Shown here one piece after another: positions 22,987-33,319 of a stretch of DNA of 64,000 nucleotides. The first letter of the stretch is position 1; every line of letters begins with the position of its first letter. Under the pieces are notes generated by a model. It ran no database searches. It saw only the letters and a list, made by a program, of their open reading frames with translations, and was not told the DNA's origin. Source of the stretch: Antedon mediterranea (Eukaryota > Echinodermata > Crinoidea > Comatulida > Antedonidae). Location: contig NC_092672.1 of the NCBI RefSeq assembly GCF_964355755.1, positions 11,654,501-11,718,500 on the forward strand, written 5' to 3'. A program made the position numbers and the translations under genes.

Positions 22987-23407
22987 TTATAACCAAAGAA
23001 CTTATAACACAAGAATCTCCTGTTCTTCAATTTGCATTCAAAACACAGTATCGGAAGTACAGGGTTAAAAGGTCAAACTGGGCGACGCCATTTCACAGCA
23101 TGAAGCAGCGCCCCCTCCAAACTAGGAAGTCAATTACTCTACCCCCTTGAGTATTAGCAGATCCCCTCTATGATTTTGACTTTCTAATTTGATGCGGGCG
23201 CCCTACTCCTCAGTCAATTACTCTATCCCCCTAGAGCATTAGCAGATCTCCTCTATGATTTTGACTTTCTAATTTGATGCGGGCGCCCTACTCCATGGCT
23301 CACAATGGCGCCACCCATAGCTCTATTCTATCCCACAATGCCTTTCGAAATTGTTACGCGCTTCGGACGAACAGGAGATTCTTGCGTTAAAAGTTCTTTG
23401 GTTATAA
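22987..23407. mobile_element. 409-bp MITE with about 40-bp inverted ends and TTATAA flanks
   Basis: The left end CCAAAGAACTTATAACACAA continuing to CTCCTGTTC is mirrored at the right end (GAACAGGAGATTCTTGCGTT, then GTTCTTTGG). Both ends abut TTATAA (22987-22992 and 23402-23407), a possible 6-bp target duplication. Inside, an approximately 83-bp segment (beginning AGTCAATTACTCTA) is duplicated at about 23129 and 23213. It is more GC-rich than its neighbours. No ORF. Confidence 0.7.
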
Positions 23408-24106
23408 CTTACAGAAACTACTGTACATTTGATAATACATAATTAAAGTTGTATATAATTGATGATGAGATTGATAAATGTTTTTTACTACTTTAAACAA
23501 ATATTTGTTTGGTTTATTCTGATTCAGTAAATATTTACAAATAATTAAAAACACATATTTCCAATTTATAATAAAATTTGGGACACTCCTATTTAGATGA
23601 CACACTTTTCTACAAAGGAATAATGGCCATACTGTAAATAGCCCTTTTTACTTCTTTTCTTTTCCAACTGAATGCTGTAAATTTGGTAACACTCTAAAAT
23701 AATATGATTGTTTTACATATTTCCCTGCCAAATTTAAATATTTGCCAAGGAAGCAAAAAAGAAGAAAGGCTTACAGGATATAATCAATTAATTATAGAGT
23801 TTGATTGTTGAGACAACAGTCATACAATATTTCTATTTCTTTGACATTCAAATACAGCCTATCTTGAAAAAGAGGCCCATACAATCTTGGACTTGATTTC
23901 GAGATGGCCATCTTTTTGAGATTACTTTTTGCAAACCACAGGAAGGGCTTATTTTTTAGATGGGCTTCTTTTTAAAAGGTTTTATTGTAAACACAGTGAT
24001 TAATATAAAAATATTAAAATTAATAATCAATTATCCTGATTAAAATGAGATAAAACAATTAGGAAGCTATTGCAATTTCTCTGAAACCTTTCACTCAATA
24101 GTTTTT
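23408..24106. other. Intergenic downstream of the TCF19-like gene
   Basis: AT-rich; nothing coding seen. It would contain the 3'UTR of the minus-strand gene that ends at 24227; no polyadenylation site was assigned. Confidence 0.4.
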
Positions 24107-24290
24107 ATGTACAGCCACAGTGAAAGAAGATGTTGGTTCCCTGTCAACCTTGAACTCCATATGTTTATGTACAGCCACAGTGAAAGAAGGCCGTTGGTTC
24201 TCTGTCAACCTTAAACTCCATATTTGTTATGTACAGCCACAGTGAAAAAAGGCTGTTGGTTCTCTAACAACCTTATAATCACAGTCCATA
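24107..24290. repeat. Tandem triplication of the 3' end of the TCF19-like coding sequence
   Basis: Three 60-62-bp units begin at ATGTACAGCCACAGTGAAA (24107, 24167, 24229). On the minus strand the unit nearest the gene encodes the authentic last residues (REPTAFFHCGCT, stop). The middle unit still encodes KVDREPTAFFHCGCT and a stop. The third has lost the frame. The duplication therefore copied the end of the coding exon into the 3'UTR. Confidence 0.8.
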
Positions 24291-27200
24291 CAAGTCACAT
24301 GATACCAGTCGTCACAATCATCACATTGGACCTAAAGGCATAAAATTATTAATGTTATTATACTACTACTGTATTATGAATTGAATTCTCAATAATGAAT
24401 TACTATCCTTCTCAAAGGTGTCACAAGCCTGTTCACAAAACTAATTACATGACGCTATACGCAAACAAAGTATGTATTACCAGTTTTTTACCCAATGGAG
24501 TGGATTTAATATGTACGTATGTGATTGTCATTTCTATGTCATAGAGCTGGAATTAACACCTAATTAGCACTAAAGTAGCACACTAAAGGTGAATATTTGT
24601 ACTTAAGCTTAGTTTGGCACTAACAATTTGTGATGTACTCAAATATGGCAGTAATATGCACAAATATGGTAGTGATATGCCATCATCATGTCCATATATG
24701 GACACATAACACTTTTTTTTGTCACAAAGTTTCATAGTATAGACAGAGAATTTTATAGACTAGAATTTTTTAATCCACTGATTATGATATGAACACAGGC
24801 AAACACTACCCAAAATACAGGCAAGTTACAGGGTAAAACTAAATGTTTTTCTTGCTGTAAACCAGCACAAACATTTTACTATTATTTATTGGCTGAGCAA
24901 GATAAATAAATTGGTACAAACAGTGCAAAAACTATTGTTTTAAAACCAATATAATTTTATACACACACTTCCCTCCTTTCATAAAGTGCCAAAAGCTGTA
25001 GGTTGATTAGGTTGGCTTACATAAAAATTTGCTATTCAATTATGAACAAACCCTTACCATACTATAATTTGTACAAATGTATACATTTATTGACAAATAT
25101 AATTATTATTTGCTAACTAAATAAATGAACTCGGAAAACAGTGCAAAAGCTATCGTTTTAAAAGAAATATTATTTTATACACACAACTCTTTTCATAAAG
25201 TGCAAAGAGTTATAGGTTAAATAAATTGGCTACATACAAATTTACCAATCAATTATGAACAAAATACTTACCACTAAAATTATATGTATTTCTACCATGT
25301 GTATATGTTTATTGAATATAATTATTATTATTTGCTAATTAAATAAATATTGGTGAAAAAAGTGCAAAAGCTATTGTTAAAAACAATATTATTTTATACA
25401 CACACCTTTCATAAAGTGCAAAGAGCTGCTGTGGGTTGATTTGATTTTCTTGCACTAGCATTTGCCTTTATAAAAATGAACAAAACGCTTACAACTAAAA
25501 TTATATGTACTTGAGAACTTTAACCTTTATTGAGTATATAGTGTACAGTAGTTAACGTTTTCAATCAATTATTATTCATGATGGGGTATCAGCACTCTTT
25601 ATTATGGCACGCGATATAAGAAAAAGATTTACGCAGCTGATCACATGAAACACAGTGGAGATTACTTTACTTCTTACAAAAGAAATAAATTATTGCGCTA
25701 TCACAAAATTTTCCAAAAAGCAATCTAGATGTCATATACCAACTTTTGACTTTTGGGTTCACATTTTCAAAAGCAACACAACTAAAAATTGTACCAGCAA
25801 AAATGTCATAGAACTTGCTGTATGAGACAAAATGAAACTTTACTTCATACAATGAACTGTGACACATATACAGATGACTTTAAATGCTATATGACACTCG
25901 GATAGAACGTTACTATTTTACAAAGCAACAAAATATCTAGTGCATATTAAAATATTTTATGAGTAGTAACAATTAGAATGAACAAAAATAGTGTTGACGA
26001 ATCCCACAAAGAACTGTGTTGTCGTAATGGTGGTTGATCTAGAAGTCAACTAGATAGAGGCTGATGTGGTTCTAACTTCTAGTAAGCCAGTGTGACGACT
26101 TAAACCGGAAACAAAGGTGCATCTTGGGTCTAGGGCAAATACAATTATTTGAACAAATGGGGTGAAGCATAACATAACTCCCGTCCTTTGAGAGTCAATG
26201 TAAATCATGTGAAATACACATGTAAGAGGATCATAAAACTGAAAGAAATTGAATTTAGTTTATTGGTTGACAGGAGGAGAGACTCATGCTGTCAAAAGAT
26301 GTGACTTAAAAAAACATGAGTAAAAAAACTAAACCCCAAAAAAAATCAAAACTAAACCCAAAACCAGCTGTCACCACACCGACTAGTTCCGTGATATAAA
26401 TCAGCATGATTGTAGGAACTCATAATGATAAAGATAAAATTGGGAAACAATAAACAACTTCTAATTAGCCTGAAATTGGACAGCGTTGTCTCTCTCCCCA
26501 CACTCTTTATTATCTTACCCATGAAATTGTGTTGTCCACAGGTATACAACAATCAATACTTGCACATTTCTCAGGCACAAATACCTCTGATTTGGATTTG
26601 GAAGAGTAGTTACGATACGTACCTAAATAGTTGGAAGAAAAATATTTCAGTATTTGATAATTATTCACTTCGATTTATGTAACATATAGTATAATCATTT
26701 ACAATGAAACAAATATCTTTTTTTTATAAAATTACTGGTGGTGTATAATAAGTAGTAGTAGTAATCTATAGTATCTTCGTTTTGGATCTGACACAATTTG
26801 ATATCTAGCTTTAATTTCTGGTTGTAAATTTAATGTTTAAGCAAAAACAACCATCCCGGTCGAATTATCATCTACTTTATTTACAGTCCCTTTTGTTTTC
26901 TTAATAGGAATGTCTTCTCATTGTTGTATTTTTCTCTTTTTGGTTTTCTTTCTTTGGACACATCTTCAAAAGTGCGCCACTGAAAGTGCAGGGCCAATTA
27001 AGTATTATTAAACTCAAAAAGCCCAATTAAGGTGGTAACTTTGTTTGTTTGTTTTATCTTTATACTGGGTGACCTCTTCAGTCAGAGACTGATCTCCCAG
27101 AGGGCCCAGTTGGTGATCAGTGGCTGTGATGTACTAAAACACCGGGGTAACCCCCTACTCGTCTCGAAAGATGTACTAGGTTCTTTAAAGTGCACACGAG

Positions 27201-30200
27201 CAAGTTGTGTACACTGGACCTACGGTTTATAGTCCTTATCCGAGAAGACTCGTTCTACCACCAGAACCATGGATTGAGTGAGCCTCGAACCCCTGCCGAT
27301 GTTATGGCTACATAATTACGGTTCCACTGTCTTAACCGCTCGGCCACTCACTCACTCACAATTTTTTCAAGGTTTCAAAAAATTTGTAGGCCTATGTTAA
27401 GTGGACAAAACTGAACTATAAAGTTTAACAATAAGCGAATGAGAATGAGTGGCCAAGCAGTTCAGACCGAACCGTAACCGTATAAATACATGCCATAAAA
27501 GTTTGAGCCTCACTGGCGCCATGGTTCTGGTTGTATAACAAGTATTCTCTGATAAGGACTATAAACAGTAGGTCCAGTGTTCACATCTGACTCTTTAAAG
27601 AACATAGTAAATCTTTGGGGGTTTATCCTGGTTTACAGTACACACACAGCCACTGGCAGTGTGACACACAGCCACTTTATTTATAGCCTGGGTGCAGAAC
27701 AATTAATAATAAATATACACATTTGCGGGAAAAAAGTATAGGAACATTTTTTTTGTTTTTCTGATAGAGTATACCATATAGAATGTCAGAAAAAAAATCC
27801 CCATCCCAGGGTCTTCGGGAAATTTTTTTATGGCACTTTTAAAATTTGGCCTATATAACACACACAAATTCCTATTAACACACACAAATACATATAGGGG
27901 ATAGGGAAAATCAATTAGCGGTTTTTGTTACTTGCAGTTGTGTTTTAATGATTAAAATTAGTAGAGGCTTACTTTAATAACTACTTCTCATAGTAGTTGA
28001 TGAATAAAGTCGATAAGATATGGCGTACAATTTGGCGGGAAAAACAGGGTATTGCTAAACCCCTGCAAACCTTCAATAAAACATAACAAACCCCACCGAA
28101 CCAACATAAAAGTGATTGAATCATGGAGTGTACGACCCACTGGGTATGTCCATGTAAAAAAAATATTAAATTTCTACTGTTAAAGGGGGGTTCCGGGTTT
28201 AAAATGAATAGTAAAAAATTTAAAATATATTTGTTAGTCTCTTGAACAGTAAAACTAAAAGTTTCAATTTATATAAGCGCCCAGTGAAGCAGAACGAAGG
28301 CTGTGAAATGAGGCCAGATTACAAGTGCAGCTAAGGCGTATGTATCTGGGATGTATACAACTTTTTGTGACGGTTTCAATAATCAAAGGCTAGACCACCG
28401 GTAGTATTTTCATGATAAAAAATGTTATCAACTACATGCCAACATCATGTCAAATACTATTTGGATATTTGATTGTTCGTTTTATGCAATTTATTTAGTA
28501 AAAACTGCCGTATAAACAGTTTGCTTTATCAACCGGGCGCTACGATAGCGTGACCGGGCGTATTGGTGTTTACGCGTTTTCACGAAGGACAGTTTAATAA
28601 TATTCCTATATTTAACTTGTTTCTGGTAAAACAAATAAATGTTAATGACATTTAACATTTTGTCCTATTAATAACATGTATTTTATACTAATTTATATCA
28701 TAAAAACAATACTTAATTTACCGGGCGTAGAGTAGTACACGGCAATGATAAAGAATAGGCCGTGCTGAGTAACGATTCGTTGATTTTTGGTGTTGCTGTG
28801 TTAGGCCTTTTTTGTGAACTAACTTAGCATATTAGTAAATAATTGTCTGTAAAAGTGAATGTACACTAGTTTGTTAATAAATATGTATTATAAAATAGTT
28901 TACAATTGCAAAAACTATTATCATAATTCTATTTAATGTGACATGTATAATATCTATTAAATCAAGTTCTATTTAGTATGTATACATCCGCCCTTATGAG
29001 GGCGGGCATCACTCACTGGAGCTTTCTGTTACAAATTTCTCATGCAAAAATCGCGGAATACTCATTCTTGTGATATATATTCTTTGACGATGTACAGTAT
29101 TTGATTGAAGGTCGACTCGACCTACCGGAATGGTATAGATAATATAGCTCGAATGAGAGAGTTGGAATATTTGTAAACATAAGTATTGCTAATTTTAACA
29201 AGTGTAGCCTATATAGTAAAAGGCCTGGTAGTATCAATTCGCATAGGGTCTACTACACTAGCTAGCTCAATTTCTAACTGGGCCGGATCGGCTAGGTCTC
29301 CTTCCTACTACCTGGTCTAATTGCTTGATGCAGTATCCGCTTTTTTGGAGAGTAAACTAGGCCTATTTTATTAGGCCTACTTAGACGATCGGGACACCAT
29401 ACTTGCGGACGGCGATCGGACCTTGTTTTGCCTCAATATTTACAGCCGATTTTGTAGAATGTTTTAGGTTTAGATTGTTTGGAATCCACTGAGTTTTGTT
29501 ATTTATGGGCCAATCGTTTAGTAGTAGGCTAGCTAGGCCCATGATGGGCCCCATCGTGGCATGTAATCTCATCAGAATGGCTCTCACCCATTAAAAAAAA
29601 TTGATTTAGGCTAGGCCTAGCCTAGTACGTGAAGCCCATAATACGATCTGTACTATTCGAGGTATAAAAATAGTATATAATTTATGACTCAGTAATCTGT
29701 ACTAAATTTTGTATTTCATTAAATGTCAAATAAATATATGCTGCTACTGTATGCTACACTTATAGGCCTAGCTTAGAAAATCTACAACAAATGTCTTTTC
29801 ACGGGTGGTCGTTGTTTGATAGGGGAGAAGAGAGATGTAAATTAGTTGACAAACACAACGTACATGACGTCGCGATTTTGGAATCCACTGATGACGTGAT
29901 TTTGTGAATATCTCATGAATATTAATGAGCTTCCCTAAGCTGCTGAAAAACAGACTTTCCATGAATTTACCCTAAAATGTATATGAAATTTATTTTTTTT
30001 AATTGCTCGTTATTACTTCTTCATTCTGATATGTCTATATTGTTATAATATTTTTTATTTAATAATAAACGATATTTAAAAGCAATTTTAAACCCAGCAT
30101 CCCCCTTTAACTACTTATTTTGGGGATAAAACATCATTTTTTGGTAAAAAATTATAAATCATTTTTTACCAAAAAATGATGTTTTACCCCAAAAATAAGT

Positions 30201-33200
30201 ATTTAACAGTAGAAATTTTATTTTTACATGGATACACCCAGTGGGTTGTATACTACATGATTCAATCACTTTTGTGTTGGTTCGGTGGGGTTTGCTATGT
30301 TTTTTTGGAGGTTTGCAGGGGTTTGCGGGGGTTTAGCAATCCCCTATTTTTCCCACCAAATTGGATGCCATATTGGATTCTGGCATGATGATGTAATTGT
30401 TATCGACTCGATTTATCAACTACTATGAGAAGTAGTTATTAAAGTAAGCCTCAGCTAATTTTAATCATCATAACACAACTCCAAGTTAAAAAAAACGTGA
30501 ATTGGTTTTCCCTATCCCCTATATACGGCCATACTGCGTTGAAACACCGGTTCTCGTCAGATCACCGAAGTTAAGCAACGTTGGGCCTGGTTGCGTTCTG
30601 GATGGGAGACCGTCTACTTGTGTGTTGCGTGTACTTAACAGTGCACGTTAAAGAACTTGGTACACTATTCGAAAAGAGTAGGGGATCGTCTCCCGGTGTG
30701 CTGATCTGGTAGGCGCTGCACTGCTGGCTGCCGTGGGTCCGTGGAGGGGCTAATCCGAATTTCCTCAGTTTCCAGTTAAGCTTGAGGACAAATATGAATA
30801 CCTTTACCTTTACCTCATTAAAACACAACTGCAAGTAACAAAAACCACTAATTGATTTTCCCTATCCCCTATATATAGGTATTTGTGTGTATTAATAGGC
30901 ATTTGAGTGTGTTATATAGAGCAACATTTAAAAGTGCCATAAACAATTTTCCCCAAGACACTGGGATGGGGATTTTTTTCTGACATTCTATATGGTATAC
31001 TCTATTAGAAAAAAAAAAAAAAATTTTTCCTATACTTTTTTCCCGCAAAATTTGTACTGCACCCAGGCTATTAGGGAGCTGCACGTCCATCAGGTGACAG
31101 TGGGTTTCCTGCAGTATTATTGATAAAAGTACCAGTAGGTGTTGGCCTACAGAAGGTTAAACTTAGTACTCACCAGATCTTGTCTTCTTCGACGCAGAGT
31201 GTTGATTTTTTGTCGATGCATTTGATTTTCGTCTGTTTGCTTCGTTTAGGACTGGTGGCATTTTCTGCAGTGGATGAGTTTTGGTTGTGTTTCCATTCAA
31301 GTTTTCCAAAGATCTTAATGATTCAAGTCTGTGTGTTTGCTTTCCCAATGTCTTTACAGCTAAAAAGAAAATTAAATTTAATGTGTATACTGGGCAGTTT
31401 GGGGTTTCTCTGCTGCCTGTCATTGTCAATCAAAAGTACCTCTCTTTAGAGATCCACCAATCAATCAATACAAGTCTCAAGTTGGTGGAATATCCATTTG
31501 ATCTCTGTTGCGTGTGCATAACATTGAGAAATAGTGCAGTTCCACTGTACCTTGTAGATGGTGTTAAAAAGCCAATATCCAATTAGATTTTAACAAATCA
31601 TAAAAACAGCAGTCTAATAGGATTTCTACATAGTGTAAGATCCTGTGTTTTAATCTTCATGGTCTTGGGCCTCTTTTTCTTACTCTCAAAATGTAATTGT
31701 AATAAATTTCTCATAAAATTAAAATGTAATCCAAAAGTTTTCAAAAATAGTTTTAAAAACTTATTTTATTCAATCGACCTACTATTGTTTTAAACTTACC
31801 TTGTGAATTTTCCTCATTGAATTCAAATATGTTCAGAGATGTGTTTTGTATTGGATATTTAATGGTGACATCAGCTGTTTCTTTACTCTCATCCTCCACA
31901 CCAGATACATTATGTTTGCCTGCTTTGTTATCCATCAGGTGGCAGTAATCACCAACATCAATTGAGAATGATTCACTATCATCAGAATCCATTACAATAA
32001 TAGCTCTTTGGATGGCAGTGGACGCAACTTCTAATACCTCATTGTCAACAAGTTGAGAGGCTGTACCATGCATTTGATTTTTACTATTCCTGTTATTAAA
32101 ATTATCTACATCTAATTTGCATACATGTGGTGAAGGTATTTCTTTAAAAAGTCTTAAGAGTGCTGATGTTTTATTGTTTGAAATTGTTTTCTTAGAGTTT
32201 TCTTCATTACTTTCCTCTCGTCTCCTCTCTTTCCTTTCGTCAGTCTTAGACATTAATGTGTGTTGTAAGTATTGTGAACTTGTCATTACTTCACAGGTTT
32301 TTGCTCTGTTAACAGATGTTTTAGCTCCATTAAAGTAAAGTGGTGATGTTGAAAATGTTGGTAATTCTACAATTTGTAAAGGACTTTCACTACTAGTGAC
32401 TAACACTTTTTCCAGCTGAAAAAGAAATAAAATTATAAAGCATAATTATTTAATATACAGTTTATGTAAAAAATATAAATATTAGTGATTATTGAGTAAA
32501 TATTTAATTTTTAAAAAGTCTTCATGATTTGTCAAAATCGAAGTTTTGTTCCAGATTTTAATGCTTTAAAAAGATAATAACAGGTGTTACTGTAGATACC
32601 TGTATGTAACACAAACCCATTAATTTATATAGTAATTAGTTTAGTAAATAGGACAATGTTGGTGCGTACCCTAAAACGAAACTCAGATTTATCTTGTTTA
32701 GCAAAAATTCCTGCCTTAATGGAAACACCTTGCACATGTCCAAATGTGATTGTGTCCAATTCTTTAACACGCACCATTTTAGAAACCTATGAAGTAAAAT
32801 GAGAAAACAGAGAGATTTGTGACCTCTGCCAGAAGTAAAATGTGATCAGGTCAAAAATTTAATGGAGCCTATGTTTATGTATATTGGCTGCCATATTGGA
32901 TGTATTCAAGATCCATCCGGAGTACAATACCCCATGGATGATGTGTATGGATGTGTGCAGTTAGCATGATTTTGTACTGTATATTATACAAAAAACTCTA
33001 CTCTTTATTACTTATAGATCATAAGAACTTCTTAATACACAGCACTGACGACTACTTACCTTCACATCATTAACATAGGTTCCATTCACACTTTTGTCAC
33101 AAAGTACAAACACAGGTTGGCAGTCATCGTCTTGGTAAATGAGTAATTCAGCATGCTGACGGGATATAAGTTGCTTATAAACCCCAGAATTTAAATAGAA

Positions 33201-33249
33201 ATCAACCTTCTCAGAATTTCGTCCAAATACAGTTTTGTGTTTATGCAGC
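24227..33249 (-). CDS. TCF19-like FHA and PHD finger protein (six exons found, first exon missing)
   Basis: Exons in transcript order: 33249-33060, 32786-32670, 32415-31800, 31359-31174, 26622-26519, 24331-24227. Every junction has AG/GT borders and matching phase, giving about 440 residues. Exons 1-2 form an FHA domain: FGRN, SRQHAEL and NGTYVNDVK, then ITFGHV. FHA domains bind phosphothreonine peptides. Exon 3 encodes an acidic, Ser-rich linker (VMDSDDSESF). Exon 5 gives the first PHD half (KCASIDCC..TISW) and exon 6 the second (QCDDCDDWYHVTC..FHCGC), followed by TAA. FHA plus a C-terminal PHD is the architecture of TCF19, a nuclear chromatin reader, which is why I make this call. The N-terminal exon, carrying the start and the first FHA strand (it should end in phase 2), was not located and lies above 33250. 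Oddities: the last zinc pair is C-G-C, not C-x2-C, and intron 4 holds a 3.4-kb foldback transposon. Confidence 0.75.
24332..26518. other. Intron 5 of the TCF19-like gene
   Basis: Donor GTAAGA follows the TGG codon at 26519 and the acceptor is TTTAG before 24331. The intron is AT-rich. It contains a MITE copy at 24598-24745 and a degenerate triple repeat of about 220-250 bp (about 24870-25460) in which TACACACAC, CTTTCATAAAGTGC and AATTATGAACAAA recur. Confidence 0.6.
24598..24745. mobile_element. MITE with CTACACTATCAAAC-type ends, copy 2 (diverged)
   Basis: Interior words ATGGTAGTGATATG, CATCATCATGTCCATATATG and GGACACATAACA match the family at 49861 and 19187. The right end TTTCATAGTATAGACAG is a diverged terminal repeat. 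Confidence 0.5.
27060..27357 (-). mobile_element. tRNA-derived SINE, copy 1
   Basis: On the minus strand it begins GAGTGGCCGAGCGGTTAAG, an A box typical of Leu/Ser tRNAs, followed by a B box GGGGTTCGAGGCTC. The body contains CTTCTCGGATAAGGACTATA and GTGCACTTTAAAGAACC, and ends near CACTGATCACCAACTGGGCC. Full-length relative to the copy at 43915. Lies in intron 4 of the TCF19-like gene. Confidence 0.8.
27444..27675 (+). mobile_element. tRNA-derived SINE, copy 2 (diverged, 3'-short)
   Basis: Starts GAGTGGCCAAGCAGTTCAGA and continues with CTCTGATAAGGACTATAAAC and CTCTTTAAAGAACATAGTA. Same family as 27060-27357 but older and in the opposite orientation, about 90 bp away. Confidence 0.65.
28221..30081. 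other. Interior of the foldback element
   Basis: No transposase frame was found; minus-strand frames at 29040-29237 and 29381-29587 are short and unsupported. A locally GC-rich stretch (GGGCGCTACGATAGCGTGACCGGGCG region, about 28533-28562) and clusters of AGGCCTA (29340-29640) stand out. Confidence 0.4.
30106..30207. mobile_element. 90-bp perfect-hairpin MITE with 6-bp target duplication
   Basis: The element 30112-30201 is an almost perfect palindrome. TACTTATTTTGGGG at the left mirrors CCCCAAAAATAAGTA at the right, and the inner stem 30128-30152/30161-30185 is an exact 25-bp inverted repeat with an 8-nt loop. It is flanked by TTTAAC on both sides (30106-30111 and 30202-30207). The left arm of the host foldback lacks it, which confirms insertion. 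Confidence 0.8.
30524..30816 (+). mobile_element. 5S rRNA-derived SINE (SINE3-like)
   Basis: The first 90 bp or so follow 5S rRNA: ACGGCCATAC, TCGTCAGATCACCGAAGTTA, AGCAACGTTGGGCCTGGTT and GGATGGGAGACCG. These include the 5S internal promoter region. A body of about 200 bp follows, with GTGCACGTTAAAGAACTTGG and GAGTAGGGGATCGTCTCCCG, and the tail is CCTTTACCTTTACC. It sits in the right arm of the 27684-31070 foldback and is absent from the left arm. A direct repeat of about 60 bp of host sequence flanks it, far longer than a normal SINE target duplication. Confidence 0.82.
31360..31799. other. Intron 3 of the TCF19-like gene
   Basis: Donor GTAAGT at 31799-31794 and acceptor CTTTTTAG before 31359. 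The phase is 1 on both sides. Open frames on the opposite strand here are shadows. Confidence 0.6.
32416..33059. other. Introns 1 and 2 of the TCF19-like gene
   Basis: Spaces between 33060, 32786, 32670 and 32415. Donors GTAAGT and GTACGC; acceptors CATAG and TTTCAG. Nothing else of note. Confidence 0.6.
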
Positions 33250-33291
33250 CTAAAATACAATAAAATCAATTATATTTTATTATTATTATTA

Positions 33292-33319
33292 CTAGATGGT
33301 ACGCTCGCGTACCATCTAG
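33292..33319. repeat. Perfect 13-bp-stem hairpin
   Basis: CTAGATGGTACGC and GCGTACCATCTAG are exact inverted repeats separated by TC. It sits just upstream (gene sense) of the first FHA exon found and is preceded by a TTATTATTATTA run. Possibly the end of a transposon. Confidence 0.6.

Larger units (their letters stand above)
27684..31070. mobile_element. 3.4-kb foldback DNA transposon inside a TCF19-like intron
   Basis: The outer ends TAGCCTGGGTGCAG (27684) and CTGCACCCAGGCTA (to 31070) are inverted repeats flanked by TTA on both sides (27681-27683 and 31071-31073). A TTA/TAA duplication is typical of PIF/Harbinger. The inverted arms are long: about 27684-28200 matches, inverted, about 30082-31070, allowing for two insertions in the right arm (30112-30201 and about 30524-30816). 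The middle (28200-30080) shows no transposase that I can read. Family assignment rests only on the short flank and is tentative. Confidence 0.65.

Noticed and set aside
23129-23300. CRISPR-like spaced repeats
   Set aside because: Only two units, no constant spacer length, and the context is a MITE in an animal genome.
31120-31586. Plus-strand frames of about 100 codons
   Set aside because: They overlap the TCF19-like exon on the other strand and its intron; no motifs and no coherent splice sites.
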